Notes: generated by a model not told the origin, from the letters alone. A stretch of DNA of 64,000 bases from Parendozoicomonas haliclonae (GCF_900174585.1 NZ_FWPT01000001.1:1-64000); one strand, 5' to 3'. Positions 1 through 9,023 are shown, numbered from the stretch's first letter. Numbers and translations are program-made.

Positions 1-296
1 CCTTTCTTGCGAAGCTCATTGGAGACTCTGACCTGACCGTGAGCAGGATCCTGAATGGCGTACTCAACAACGGCTTCTTCAATCTGCGGCTCAACACGGT
101 TCTTTGTGTTGGGAACTCTGCGGCTACAATCGAATAAGGCATCAACTCCACCGCTGTTTACAGCATCCCGGTAACGATAAAAGGTGTCTCTGGAGACACC
201 CATCATCTTGCAGGCTTTGGAGATATTACCGAGTTCATCGGCCAGATTGAGCAACCCGACCTTGTGTTTAACGATGCGATCACTACTCTGAATCAT
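1..296 (-). CDS. IS481-family transposase, N-terminal part (runs off the window)
   Basis: The minus strand reads open from an ATG at 296 to the window edge, giving 98 codons that start MIQSSDRIVKHKVGLLNLAD. A helix-turn-helix is visible around residues 23-44 (SKACKMMGVSRDTFYRYRD), followed by a basic linker. This is the usual N-terminus of IS481-type DDE transposases, which bind the element ends before cutting. The catalytic core lies outside the window, so I cannot say whether the element is intact. A GGTAACTC stretch just upstream of the ATG is a weak ribosome site. The gene points away from the polysaccharide cluster. Family assignment rests on my recognition of the N-terminus. Confidence 0.8.
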   Translation of the reverse strand, partial: MIQSSDRIVKHKVGLLNLADELGNISKACKMMGVSRDTFYRYRDAVNSGGVDALFDCSRRVPNTKNRVEPQIEEAVVEYAIQDPAHGQVRVSNELRKK

Positions 297-297
297 G

Positions 298-354
298 AGA
301 GTTACCTATTGTTTGTGATTAAGGTTTCGTACCCTCTTTCACACCGGTAACTCT
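298..354. repeat. 9-bp perfect inverted repeat upstream of the transposase
   Basis: AGAGTTACC at 298-306 is repeated in reverse complement as GGTAACTCT at 346-354, with 39 bp between the arms. It sits immediately upstream of the transposase start. It may be a transposase or regulator binding site or lie inside the terminal region of the element. The true element end cannot be defined from one side. Confidence 0.5.
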
Positions 355-420
355 TCTCTTTTCTGGAGAGTGAATGTCAGATTAGATCTGAACTAATACA
401 AATAAAACACTATTGTACTT

Positions 421-1701
421 ATGAACATATTGAACACCTCCAAATACAAACGTTTCGATAGGCTCTACGAGAAACTTCTGTATACACAGCTCACCCGTAA
501 TGCCTTGGGTGTGCTTTTTATTGTATTGACAACATCATTTTTTTTTGTGATGCGAATTACTGATATCTGGTTGTCTGATACAAAATGGAACGCACTAGTA
601 ACAGTTGTACTTGTGTATCTCATCTCTGATATTGGTATTTCAATCGTTTCCAAGTACCCTGGTGTTCACCGTTTAAAATATGCTGTACCAATAAGTCTAG
701 CGGTTGGAGCGGTGGCCTTAATGGTAATATTGCTACTAAGAATTGATTACTCCAGATCAACCCTGATAATCTCTTTCCTTTCGGCCTTCTTCTACATCGT
801 TTTTTCTAGTGCCTTTGTTCACAAGTACAGAAGGCCAAAGGTTGCAGTCGTTCCGTGTGGTAAGATAGATCATCTCTTCAGTATTCCTGATGTTGCATGG
901 AGACCCCTTAAAGAGCCAGTATACGACGGTGTTAGGTATGACGCTGTTGCTGTAGATTTTCCAGCGCTGACTGCCGAGTGGGATAAGTTTGTTTCTGATG
1001 TCAGTCTGCAGGGCAGAGCGTCCATCAGTACGGATAAGCTATTCGAATCTTTAACTGGTCGTGTAAACACTCAGCATATATCTCCGGGAAGTGATGGGGG
1101 GCTTATACCATCATCGTTTTACTCTTTGGTAAAACGAACCTCTGATATTTGCATCGCACTTCTCGCTGCACCAGTTGTTGTACCAGTGGTTTTGATAGCA
1201 GCAGTTATAGTCAAGCTTGAATCTCCAGGTAGTGCATTCTTTACCCAGAATCGGGTTGGTAAAGGTGGTAAGGAATTCAAAATCTATAAACTCAGGAGTA
1301 TGTGTAAAAACTCCGAAGAAAACGGAGCCCAGTTTGCAGCCTCTGGGGATGCGAGGGTTACTAGGTTTGGACATTTCATCCGCAAGACACGCATTGATGA
1401 ACTACCTCAGTTTCTGAATATCCTGAAAGGTGACATGAGTTTAATTGGCCCTAGACCCGAGCAGAAGGTATTTGTTTTAGAGTTTGAAAAGAGCATACCG
1501 TTTTATGGTTATCGCCATGTGGTCAGACCCGGTATAACCGGCTGGGCCCAGGTTACTCATGGTTATGCAGGATCTGAAGATGAAACACGGCTGAAGCTGG
1601 AACACGATCTTTACTATATAAAGAACTTTTCATTGTGGCTTGATATTTTGATTGTGTTTAAGACCATCCATACAATGTTGACAGGATTTGGGGCTAGGTA
1701 G
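421..1701 (+). CDS. Undecaprenyl-phosphate sugar phosphotransferase (WbaP/WcaJ-type)
   Basis: This 426-aa membrane enzyme should start glycan assembly by moving a sugar-1-phosphate from a nucleotide sugar to undecaprenyl phosphate. Four hydrophobic segments lie in residues about 29-131, followed by a soluble linker. The bacterial sugar transferase domain spans about 233-423 and carries a reentrant helix (about 242-264), KLRSM (290-294), RIDELPQ (324-330), GPRP (343-346) and GITGWAQV (371-378). No strong ribosome site precedes the ATG. It faces the ligase gene, with only 9 bp between the stop codons. Sugar specificity cannot be read from sequence; the nearby dTDP-sugar genes do not by themselves identify the first sugar. 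Confidence 0.88.
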   Translation: MNILNTSKYKRFDRLYEKLLYTQLTRNALGVLFIVLTTSFFFVMRITDIWLSDTKWNALVTVVLVYLISDIGISIVSKYPGVHRLKYAVPISLAVGAVALMVILLLRIDYSRSTLIISFLSAFFYIVFSSAFVHKYRRPKVAVVPCGKIDHLFSIPDVAWRPLKEPVYDGVRYDAVAVDFPALTAEWDKFVSDVSLQGRASISTDKLFESLTGRVNTQHISPGSDGGLIPSSFYSLVKRTSDICIALLAAPVVVPVVLIAAVIVKLESPGSAFFTQNRVGKGGKEFKIYKLRSMCKNSEENGAQFAASGDARVTRFGHFIRKTRIDELPQFLNILKGDMSLIGPRPEQKVFVLEFEKSIPFYGYRHVVRPGITGWAQVTHGYAGSEDETRLKLEHDLYYIKNFSLWLDILIVFKTIHTMLTGFGAR

Positions 1702-1710
1702 CCCCATTCC

Positions 1711-2982
1711 CTATTTTGTTGATTTTGTGGCTGCACACAGAGCCACAGGAAAGAAAAACATCAACCACTGCAAATCAGGGCGAATCAGAAAACTATAGGT
1801 GTCTGTAATCATTCCTACCTGCCCAAATACAAGGCAACACCCAGCTATACTCATTAGCAATTTCCGTCGTTGTATTGCTGCATTCCCCAGGCTCCATATT
1901 GATATCGCTATAAATACCAACCCTGTCGGAGCACCCCAATAATAGCTAACGTTAAGCAACATATTATGGGGGTGCTGCAATATAACTCCACGCCATAATG
2001 GCCCTTCATAATCAGCGTAAGCCCCATACCCCAAAGGGTTCAGGATTATATAATCCACCGCCATAGACCAGTTGACGAACCGTCCATTAAAACCATTCGC
2101 TAATACCCTATCTAGTTGTGCAAGGATTTCAGTTTGAAGTAGAAATGCGGTTATGGCTCCAACTGCTGTAATCGCAGAGATCAAATACTTCTTCCAAGTG
2201 TATTGGCAGAGAAAAATCGCCACTCCTATCATTGCCAAAAGTGCAATCAGCGGCCCCCTAGAACCAGAAAAAACAATAAACCCTCCCAATACAACAACAC
2301 CCAGAATCGCTGGAACGCTTTTCTGCCACTGGAATGGCCTTGCAGCCAGATAACCACAAAGAATCGATGCAAAACAGCCATAATAAAGTGCAGCAAGAAT
2401 AGGGTTATTGAATCCCGCAAACTCTCCTATCCCCAAAGCTGCGATTCTATATCCATGTTCGCCCAGAGCCCTCACCCCCATCGGCCGATCAAGCACTCCA
2501 AACTGGTAAATCATCGTAGCTGCAGCAAATGCGGTAGCTACGCCTGCTGCTACAAGTAGTAGCTTCTCCGGCTTCTCCATATGCAGTACCACCGTTCGTA
2601 CGACGTAGAGGTACAGTACAATCTTGATGATTCGGTTAAATACGGTGCCGATATCCATGCCACCTGGCGCAAACAGTGGATGTACCTGCATCCATAAAAA
2701 CAGAATGCCCAGCATCTTTTCCCCGGTCGTCATTCCTTTTAAGCATGCCTTGGGACCGAATCTGTAGAGGTCAATCAGTAGTGAAACTAGACCCGGAAAC
2801 AGGCACCATATGTAGGTCTGCGAGATGTATCCGCCATTTGAGCCAATCCATAGCATCCCCGTAAGCTGAACAAACAGGCCAAGAGGTAGCAGCCGCTGCT
2901 TCAGTATGTAGTCCGTTTTTTCCAGCCATGGAGGTAGGCTTTTTGTAGTAGCGTTCTCTGCGATCATGCTTAAAGGCGTCAT
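1711..2982 (-). CDS. O-antigen ligase / polymerase family membrane protein (WaaL/Wzy type)
   Basis: A 423-aa polytopic protein with about ten or more hydrophobic segments. It carries the O-antigen ligase family signature GSRGP (240-244), an arginine at the start of the large periplasmic loop (R301 in GRFVNWSMA) and a HPHN motif (337-340) where WaaL-type ligases have their essential histidine. It should join lipid-linked glycan to lipid A-core, or polymerise repeat units, at the periplasmic face of the inner membrane. Ligase and polymerase cannot be separated by sequence reading. It is the only gene of the cluster on the minus strand, and its start lies about 200 bp from the divergent ops-controlled operon. 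Confidence 0.82.
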   Translation of the reverse strand: MTPLSMIAENATTKSLPPWLEKTDYILKQRLLPLGLFVQLTGMLWIGSNGGYISQTYIWCLFPGLVSLLIDLYRFGPKACLKGMTTGEKMLGILFLWMQVHPLFAPGGMDIGTVFNRIIKIVLYLYVVRTVVLHMEKPEKLLLVAAGVATAFAAATMIYQFGVLDRPMGVRALGEHGYRIAALGIGEFAGFNNPILAALYYGCFASILCGYLAARPFQWQKSVPAILGVVVLGGFIVFSGSRGPLIALLAMIGVAIFLCQYTWKKYLISAITAVGAITAFLLQTEILAQLDRVLANGFNGRFVNWSMAVDYIILNPLGYGAYADYEGPLWRGVILQHPHNMLLNVSYYWGAPTGLVFIAISIWSLGNAAIQRRKLLMSIAGCCLVFGQVGMITDTYSFLIRPDLQWLMFFFPVALCAATKSTK

Positions 2983-3068
2983 TAACGTGCGGGGTTACTT
3001 GAGAGAAAAGGTATACTGTACCGCAATATGTAATATACAGGCATGTTGTTTTTGCAGCGTGTCTTTTC

Positions 3069-3097
3069 TTTGAGTTGCCGACTTGTGCAACCTCAAA
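3069..3097 (+). promoter_or_regulatory. Leader hairpin upstream of the polysaccharide operon
   Basis: TTTGAGTTGC (3069-3078) pairs with GCAACCTCAAA (3087-3097) with one bulged base. It lies between the divergent ligase gene and the ops element, where JUMPstart-type leaders have secondary structure. There is no U-run after it. Function is inferred from position. Confidence 0.4.
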
Positions 3098-3154
3098 TCA
3101 AGAAAGAGCTAACCATAAAGAAGGTTGGTATTTCGGTTTATACCTCAGCCGAAG

Positions 3155-3167
3155 GGCGGTAGCGTAC
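3155..3167 (+). promoter_or_regulatory. ops element (RfaH recruitment site)
   Basis: GGCGGTAGCGTAC matches the operon polarity suppressor consensus GGCGGTAGCGTnC at every defined base. It lies 15 bp before the first glycosyltransferase start, on the coding strand and in the transcribed leader. In known systems the ops sequence pauses RNA polymerase and loads RfaH, which suppresses polarity over long surface-glycan operons. A short hairpin (TTCGG/CCGAA, 3133-3153) directly precedes it. The match is seen directly; RfaH action is inferred, and no rfaH gene is in the window. Confidence 0.85.
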
Positions 3168-3181
3168 TAGATTTTTGATAT

Positions 3182-4123
3182 ATGAAGCACACTCCTCTAT
3201 TCAGTATTGTTATCCCAGCATACAACTATGCCCAGACTTTGGCTCGTGCTATCGAGTCTGTACTGACACAGTCCGGCTCCGATTTTGAGCTATTGGTTAT
3301 AAACGATGGCTCTTCAGACAACACACAAGACGTTTTACAACAGCTACATAACGCCTATCCAAGCCGATTTTGTTCAGTGAACCGGACTAACTTCGGTGCT
3401 GCTGCTACCCGTAACTATGGTGTTGAGCATACCTCTGGTGATTGGCTAATTTTTCTGGATAGTGATGATGAGTTTGAACCCAACGCTTTAGAAATTATGC
3501 GTGAAGCCATAAAAGAAAACGCTGATGCTCGTATGATTGTAGGTGGGCATACCTCTGTAGCGGAAGATGGTAGTTGCAGATATCGTGGGATAGATGCCGT
3601 TCACAATAGTAAAGCAAATGCTGAAGCGTTGTTTGCGGGCTATCTTCTTAATAAGAGTGTTACACCATCAAACGGTGCTACCGCGATGCACAGGGATATC
3701 TTTAAAAAGATCCGTTACCCAGAGAACTTCCGGAATAGCGAGGACATCCCCGTTTTCGCTTGTTCTTTTGCCAATTTTCCCTGTGCGTTTATCGAGAAGC
3801 CCATTAACCGTGTGTATAAGCATGATGACAGTCTGCGTCATAACATAGCTTATGCGCACGCAGTGGGTACAAGCCTGATTGATGTTGTTTTTGATCCTGC
3901 GGTTATCCCCGGCAGACTACAAAAATACCGTAAGGCCTATTTTTCTCAGCGGTGTCTCTCGCTATTTCGTACTCATTACTTGGCCGGTGATAGCGCGAGT
4001 GCATTGGTATATTACCGTTTGGCCGTAAAGAATCACTGGACGGTTATTTTTAATGCTTCCTATGCCCGTAAGGCTCTGAGGTGCTTTTTTACCCGTAAAA
4101 ATAGTGGTAGGGATGCAATGTAG
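3182..4123 (+). CDS. Family 2 glycosyltransferase
   Basis: A 313-aa GT-A fold transferase, first gene of the ops-led operon. Motifs are IPAYN (11-15), NDGSSDNT (41-48) for the nucleotide and a DSDD metal-binding motif at 93-96. It has no clear membrane span, so it probably works at the cytoplasmic face of the inner membrane, adding one sugar of the lipid-linked unit or of the LPS core. Donor and acceptor are unknown. Its stop TAG overlaps the GTG start of the next gene by one base, which implies translational coupling. Confidence 0.87.
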   Translation: MKHTPLFSIVIPAYNYAQTLARAIESVLTQSGSDFELLVINDGSSDNTQDVLQQLHNAYPSRFCSVNRTNFGAAATRNYGVEHTSGDWLIFLDSDDEFEPNALEIMREAIKENADARMIVGGHTSVAEDGSCRYRGIDAVHNSKANAEALFAGYLLNKSVTPSNGATAMHRDIFKKIRYPENFRNSEDIPVFACSFANFPCAFIEKPINRVYKHDDSLRHNIAYAHAVGTSLIDVVFDPAVIPGRLQKYRKAYFSQRCLSLFRTHYLAGDSASALVYYRLAVKNHWTVIFNASYARKALRCFFTRKNSGRDAM

Positions 4124-5253
4124 TGGAAAAGAGAGTGAGTAAACGTTTAAAAGTTCTGCAGGTGCAGAACAATTACAATATCAGTGAATCTGATCTAGGC
4201 GAACAAATCGTTAAAGGATTACCAAGGGGGAGGTTTGAAGTCACAACAGCTTACCTCAAAAAAAAACCGGGTTCTGGTGATCCTCAAAGCTGTGCCGAAC
4301 ACTCTGTTTATTTCAATTTTAAAAGTTCTGAACTGAAAGGCATTCGGAGAATAGTCTCTCTATATCGTCTTTACAGGTTTTGCCGTGAGAAGCAGTTTGA
4401 TGTGGTTATCTGCCATCGCTTCAAACCTACACATATTTTCCTTCTACTCAATGTCCTATTGAATTTCCGGCGTTGCATCAGTGTGACTCATGGGATAGGT
4501 GATTATAATCGCCGCTATCGGCAGCGGGCTGTCAATCGTTGGATAAGAGCGAACTGGACGTTTGTTGGTGTTTCCGAATCTGTGAGAGATTACCTGGTTG
4601 CTAGCTGTAAGGGGTTAAACGTTGAAAATACAGTAGTTATAAATAATGCCATTGATATCGAACGCGCTCAAAGTATCCTGCTGGAGCGAGCAGAGGCCCG
4701 CAAGCTACTTGGCCTGGCCGAAAGCGATTTTGTTTTTGGCACAATCGGGCGCCTTGTACCAGTTAAAGGACATAAGTATCTAATCGAGGCCGTTACATTG
4801 CTTTCCGATAAGTACCCACATATGCGGGTTGCGATAGTTGGTGGAGGCAGGGAGCACGATGCATTATCTGCACAAATACAAGAAGCAGGGCTTGGTGATA
4901 ATGTCAGTCTGGCTGGTTGGAAAGATGATGCATTGCAGTATATTAAAGCTTTTGATGTATTTGTACTGCCGTCTCTCAGTGAGGGATTGCCGCTTTCTCT
5001 TTTGGAGGCAATGAGTGGAGGTATTCCGACCATAGGTAGCAATATTCCGTCTATCGCCCCGGTCATCGAGGGGCTTGGTCTCCTGGTTGAACCTGGAGAC
5101 TCTCTCAGTCTCTCACTGGCAATGGAGGCTTATCTGAATATGGACGTTGCCGCCTTATCCCAAAAAGGCACCGAGCATTTTCAAAGATTGAAATCACGGC
5201 ATAACATTGTTGACTATCGTAATCATTACCGTGCACTGATTGAGACTGAGTAG
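4123..5253 (+). CDS. Family 4 glycosyltransferase (GT-B fold)
   Basis: A 376-aa retaining glycosyltransferase. The N-terminal Rossmann half has the acceptor region (VTHGIGDYN about 121-129). The C-terminal GT4 half has GTIGRLVPVKG (about 206-216) and the nucleotide-sugar motif E287-x7-E295 in SEGLPLSLLEAM. The GTG start at 4123 shares its first base with the upstream TAG stop; no better start exists and homology begins at once with the KVLQVQ strand. It is probably cytoplasmic or peripheral to the inner membrane. WaaG-like core transferases are in the same family, so a core or O-unit role is equally possible. Confidence 0.87.
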   Translation: MEKRVSKRLKVLQVQNNYNISESDLGEQIVKGLPRGRFEVTTAYLKKKPGSGDPQSCAEHSVYFNFKSSELKGIRRIVSLYRLYRFCREKQFDVVICHRFKPTHIFLLLNVLLNFRRCISVTHGIGDYNRRYRQRAVNRWIRANWTFVGVSESVRDYLVASCKGLNVENTVVINNAIDIERAQSILLERAEARKLLGLAESDFVFGTIGRLVPVKGHKYLIEAVTLLSDKYPHMRVAIVGGGREHDALSAQIQEAGLGDNVSLAGWKDDALQYIKAFDVFVLPSLSEGLPLSLLEAMSGGIPTIGSNIPSIAPVIEGLGLLVEPGDSLSLSLAMEAYLNMDVAALSQKGTEHFQRLKSRHNIVDYRNHYRALIETE

Positions 5254-5259
5254 GGAATT

Positions 5260-6246
5260 TTGGAAACAATCACACATGCGCAGCAAGCGCTAGTTAGTAT
5301 TATCGTGCCGGCCTTTAATGCAGAGCAGCATATCGAAGAATGCCTGTTGTCCCTAGTTCAGCAAACTTGGGGCAATTTGGAGATCATTGTTGTTGATGAC
5401 GGTTCAACAGATAATACCGCTACTATTGTTGAACAGCTTAAAAACCAGTATCCGATAATCTCACTTTATAAAAAAGAAAATAGTGGTGTATCTTCTGCGC
5501 GTAATCTCGGGTTGTCGATTGCCAAAGGCGTCTATATCGCTATGCAGGATGCTGACGATGTATCTCTGCCTGAGCGTATAGAAAAGCAGGTTTGCTACCT
5601 TGAAGCCAATAACCTGGCTCTCTGTGGGTGTGGTCTTTCTATTTTTGGTGGTCGCAAGGCTAGAGATAAGCTTTACCCTGCGACTGATCAGGAATTAAAA
5701 GGAAATTTTCTTACATTTGGGCGAACAATTGCTGGACCAGCATTACTATATAAAAAGCAATTAGCAGGAAGTATATCCTTTGATGAGTCGCTTTCCTATG
5801 GTGAGGACTTTGACTTTGTATTAAGGCTTACATTCCTCGATGGAAATAAAGCAGGTAATATTCAGGAATGTTTGTATCGGTATCGAAAGCATGGTGCTCA
5901 AGCTACTGAGAAGCTTGAATATAAAAATAGAGATAATTTGGTGTGCGTGTTTAATAATTTTTTTCTTGGATATTATCCAGGGTTAAAATTAGAAGATGTT
6001 TACTGCTATTTTGACATTTGTAGATTCGGCAGCGCGAAGAAATCACTGTCTTCTCTTTTTTATATGCACATATTGAAAATATTTAAAAAGTGCGATGTGA
6101 ATGCTGTATTGCAGAAAAAAATAACACTCAAGGTCATAAAAAATAATAATAGGCATGATAAGGATGGTGGGGAGGAATTCTATAAATTGATATCTCAGGA
6201 ATTGAGTTTTTTCGATAGGATTTTAAACCTTTTTCTGAGGATGTAA
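5260..6246 (+). CDS. Family 2 glycosyltransferase with TTG start
   Basis: A 328-aa GT2 enzyme. The GT-A domain covers residues about 11-220 with VPAFN (16-20), VDDGSTDNT (45-53), a DADD metal motif (97-100) and an SYGEDFDF acceptor-side motif near 188-195. The start is TTG at 5260, with AGGG five bases upstream; the catalytic fold begins too soon after it for a later start. The last 100 codons are markedly AT-rich and lysine-rich compared with the core chromosome, which fits horizontally acquired DNA. Sugar specificity is unknown. It lies 6 bp after the previous gene in the same operon. Confidence 0.85.
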   Translation: METITHAQQALVSIIVPAFNAEQHIEECLLSLVQQTWGNLEIIVVDDGSTDNTATIVEQLKNQYPIISLYKKENSGVSSARNLGLSIAKGVYIAMQDADDVSLPERIEKQVCYLEANNLALCGCGLSIFGGRKARDKLYPATDQELKGNFLTFGRTIAGPALLYKKQLAGSISFDESLSYGEDFDFVLRLTFLDGNKAGNIQECLYRYRKHGAQATEKLEYKNRDNLVCVFNNFFLGYYPGLKLEDVYCYFDICRFGSAKKSLSSLFYMHILKIFKKCDVNAVLQKKITLKVIKNNNRHDKDGGEEFYKLISQELSFFDRILNLFLRM

Positions 6247-6262
6247 CCTCTATGGGCGTAGT

Positions 6263-6970
6263 ATGCATTCTAAAATCATCCATTATTGCTGGTTTGGTGG
6301 AGAGTTGCCTGAACACCAAAGGAAGTATATTGAACAGTGGGGTGAAATATTTCCTGACTATACGATAATGCGCTGGGATGAAAGCAATATTCCTACCGAT
6401 AATGAATATGTTGATTTAGTGTTGTCAGCAAAGAAGTGGGCGTTTTTGTCAGATTATGTGAGACTGCATGCATTATATAATTATGGCGGTATTTATCTTG
6501 ATACAGATGTGCAGGTCCTTAAGAATTTTGAGCATGAACTAGAGGGTGTAGATTGTCTTTTCGGATTTGAGACATCCCTATCATCAGAATACCTTTATGT
6601 TGGGACTGCTGTTATTGGCGCAAGGAAAGGGGCTGCTTTAATTGAAGAGTTTTTAAGCAGATATGATAAACGCCTTGGAAAGCGAATGGTGCGTGATGAT
6701 CGTGTGACGGGCCCAAAAGTTCTTGAACCTCTACTCGCAAAAAGAGGCCTTACTCATGCCAATACTCAAACATTATTGGGAGTTCGGCTGTTAAGGAAGG
6801 AGCTATTTTACCCGGATACGGAACAAGAAATTATGGATGCATACACCATTCATGATTGGGATGGCTCATGGCGAACAGCGGATAAAACATCTCTCATAAA
6901 CAAAATACATAAAAAGAAGCGAAAAATGGGTGAGAAACTATATAGTCTATTTGGACACAATAGGAATTAG
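6263..6970 (+). CDS. GT32-like (DXD) glycosyltransferase
   Basis: A 235-aa protein of the capsular polysaccharide / mannosyltransferase OCH1-like sugar-binding family. The core is SDYVRLHALYNYGGIYLDTD (63-82), in which D80-T-D82 is the metal and nucleotide-sugar DXD motif. An N-terminal IHYCWFGG (6-13) is also typical. It is the last gene before an intrinsic terminator, so it closes the first half of the polysaccharide operon. The ribosome site is weak. It lacks a membrane span and should act in the cytoplasm. The actual sugar transferred is unknown. Confidence 0.82.
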   Translation: MHSKIIHYCWFGGELPEHQRKYIEQWGEIFPDYTIMRWDESNIPTDNEYVDLVLSAKKWAFLSDYVRLHALYNYGGIYLDTDVQVLKNFEHELEGVDCLFGFETSLSSEYLYVGTAVIGARKGAALIEEFLSRYDKRLGKRMVRDDRVTGPKVLEPLLAKRGLTHANTQTLLGVRLLRKELFYPDTEQEIMDAYTIHDWDGSWRTADKTSLINKIHKKKRKMGEKLYSLFGHNRN

Positions 6971-6977
6971 GGATGTA

Positions 6978-7018
6978 TTAAAGCCAATGCCGTAAAACAA
7001 CGTTGGCTTTAATTTTCT
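6978..7018 (+). terminator. Intrinsic terminator inside the polysaccharide operon
   Basis: A perfect 10-bp stem, TTAAAGCCAA (6978-6987) with TTGGCTTTAA (7003-7012), is followed by TTTTCTT. It lies 8 bp after the GT32-like gene and about 27 bp before rfbB. It would separate glycosyltransferase and sugar-nucleotide transcription unless read through, as an RfaH-modified polymerase may do, or unless rfbB has its own promoter. Confidence 0.75.
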
Positions 7019-7044
7019 TGGCTATTGCAGGTTAAGGCAGAAAA

Positions 7045-8127
7045 TTGGGTAAAAAGAATATATTGGTTACAGGTGGTGCCGGTTTTATCGGCTCTGCAGT
7101 TGTTCGCTACCTGATCCATGAGACTTCACACGGTGTAGTCAATATCGACAAGCTGACATATGCCGGCAATCTTGAATCTCTGTCAGAGGCCACCAAGAGT
7201 TCCAGGTATCACTTTGTCCACGGTGATATTTGTGATTCCATTTTGATGGAACAGGTTTTTCTTGAGTTCGAGCCTGATCTTGTAATGCATCTGGCTGCAG
7301 AGAGCCATGTAGATCGCTCAATAGATGGACCTACGGCATTTATCCACACCAATATTGTTGGTACCTGCACACTGCTGGAAGTTGCCCGATCCTACTGGAG
7401 TCGATTGGAGGGAGAAAAGAAAGCTGGGTTCCGCTTCCACCATATCTCAACAGATGAGGTCTATGGTGATCTGGAAGGTACGACCGATCTTTTTACGGAA
7501 GAAACTCCCTACGCGCCTAGCTCCCCCTACTCTGCCAGCAAGGCCAGTTCCGATCACCTTGTAAGATCCTGGTACCGCACTTACGGTCTGCCCATAGTTA
7601 TTACCAACTGTTCCAATAACTATGGGCCATACCACTTCCCTGAGAAGTTGATACCCCTCATGATTCTGAATGCTCTTGAGGGTAAGCCTCTCCCTGTTTA
7701 CGGAAAAGGTGAGCAGATCAGGGACTGGCTTTATGTAGAAGACCATGCACGTGCACTCTACAAAGTTGTTACTGAAGGCAAGGTGGGCGAAACCTACAAC
7801 ATTGGGGGCCATAACGAGAAGAAGAACATAGAGGTGGTTTCTACGCTTTGCGATTTACTTGAAGAACTGTGTCCCTCCAAACCCGTTGGCGTAAAAGCTT
7901 ACCGTGATCTTATAACTTATGTTCAGGATCGCCCAGGTCATGATCATCGTTATGCAATTGATGCAGGGAAGATTGAGCGTGAGCTCGGATGGCGACCAAT
8001 AGAAACGTTTGAAACCGGATTGCGTAAAACTGTGCAGTGGTATCTTGATAATTCTGTCTGGTGTCGGCATGTGCAGGATGGCAGTTATCAGCGTGAGCGG
8101 CTTGGTCATGTTGGAGAATCTGCATGA
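7045..8127 (+). CDS. rfbB: dTDP-glucose 4,6-dehydratase
   Basis: A 360-aa short-chain dehydrogenase that turns dTDP-glucose into dTDP-4-keto-6-deoxyglucose, the branch point for deoxyhexoses. The NAD motif GGAGFIG is at 10-16, the catalytic STDEVYG at 135-141 (D137, E138) and Y162-x3-K166 supplies the SDR pair. The length is normal. The start is TTG at 7045 with AAGG seven bases upstream; the Rossmann motif begins at residue 6, so no later start is possible. Its end overlaps rfbA by 4 bp (ATGA). Together with rfbA it feeds fdtA and fdtB downstream rather than rhamnose, since no rfbC or rfbD is present here. Confidence 0.95.
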   Translation: MGKKNILVTGGAGFIGSAVVRYLIHETSHGVVNIDKLTYAGNLESLSEATKSSRYHFVHGDICDSILMEQVFLEFEPDLVMHLAAESHVDRSIDGPTAFIHTNIVGTCTLLEVARSYWSRLEGEKKAGFRFHHISTDEVYGDLEGTTDLFTEETPYAPSSPYSASKASSDHLVRSWYRTYGLPIVITNCSNNYGPYHFPEKLIPLMILNALEGKPLPVYGKGEQIRDWLYVEDHARALYKVVTEGKVGETYNIGGHNEKKNIEVVSTLCDLLEELCPSKPVGVKAYRDLITYVQDRPGHDHRYAIDAGKIERELGWRPIETFETGLRKTVQWYLDNSVWCRHVQDGSYQRERLGHVGESA

Positions 8128-9023
8128 AAGGAATAATCTTGGCTGGCGGCAGTGGGACACGGTTGCACCCGATAACTCTGGGTGTCTCGAAACAGCTGCT
8201 TCCTGTTTATGATAAGCCGATGATCTACTACCCCCTGTCGGTGCTGATGCTGGCTGGCATTCAGGACATTCTGGTAATAACTACGCCAGAAGAGCAGGAG
8301 AGTTTTCGTAATCTTCTTGGAGACGGAAGCCAGTTTGGCGTGGCACTTAGCTATGCTGTGCAACCTAAACCAAAGGGGCTTGTGCAGGCATTTACCATTG
8401 GGCGTTCTTTTATCGGTAGTAGCCGAGTCGCATTAGTCCTGGGAGATAATATTTTCTACGGGCAAGGTTTTACTCCAAAATTAAAGGATGCTGCGGCAAG
8501 GGCAGAGGGAGCGACTGTTTTTGGCTACCATGTGGCTGATCCAGAGCGCTTTGGAGTTGTCGCCTTTGATCAACAAGGGAAGGTGACATCTCTGGAAGAG
8601 AAGCCTACACAGCCAAAATCCAATTATGCGGTCACAGGCTTGTATTTCTACGATAATCAAGTTGTCGAGCTGGCCCGCGAAATACAGCCATCATCCCGAG
8701 GTGAATTAGAGATTACCGATCTGAACCGCCTTTATCTTGATAGAGACAGGCTTCATGTGGAAATCCTCGGTCGGGGTTTTGCCTGGCTGGATACCGGAAC
8801 CCATGATGCATTGCTGGAGGCTGGACATTTTGTGCAGACTATCGAGCAACGGCAGGGGTTGAAGGTCGCCTGTCTGGAAGAGATTGCATTTAATAATGAC
8901 TGGCTATCGGATGAAGATGTTTACAGAAAAGGTGAGCAGCTGGCCAAAACCAGTTACGGGCAATATCTGCTGAGTTTGTCGGCAGAACTGGATATGAGCA
9001 AGAGTGAATGCAGCCTGAGTTGA
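8124..9023 (+). CDS. rfbA: Glucose-1-phosphate thymidylyltransferase
   Basis: A 299-aa enzyme that makes dTDP-glucose from dTTP and glucose-1-phosphate. The nucleotidyltransferase motif GGSGTRL is at 8-14, followed by [11 protein letters not shown] (23-33); LGDNIFYG near residue 108-115 is the metal site region. It is full length and cytoplasmic. The ATG lies inside the rfbB stop (ATGA overlap) and the 3' end overlaps fdtA by 16 bp, so rfbB, rfbA and fdtA are tightly coupled. The product is probably subject to end-product control as in RmlA, but nothing in the DNA shows this. Confidence 0.95.
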   Translation: MKGIILAGGSGTRLHPITLGVSKQLLPVYDKPMIYYPLSVLMLAGIQDILVITTPEEQESFRNLLGDGSQFGVALSYAVQPKPKGLVQAFTIGRSFIGSSRVALVLGDNIFYGQGFTPKLKDAAARAEGATVFGYHVADPERFGVVAFDQQGKVTSLEEKPTQPKSNYAVTGLYFYDNQVVELAREIQPSSRGELEITDLNRLYLDRDRLHVEILGRGFAWLDTGTHDALLEAGHFVQTIEQRQGLKVACLEEIAFNNDWLSDEDVYRKGEQLAKTSYGQYLLSLSAELDMSKSECSLS

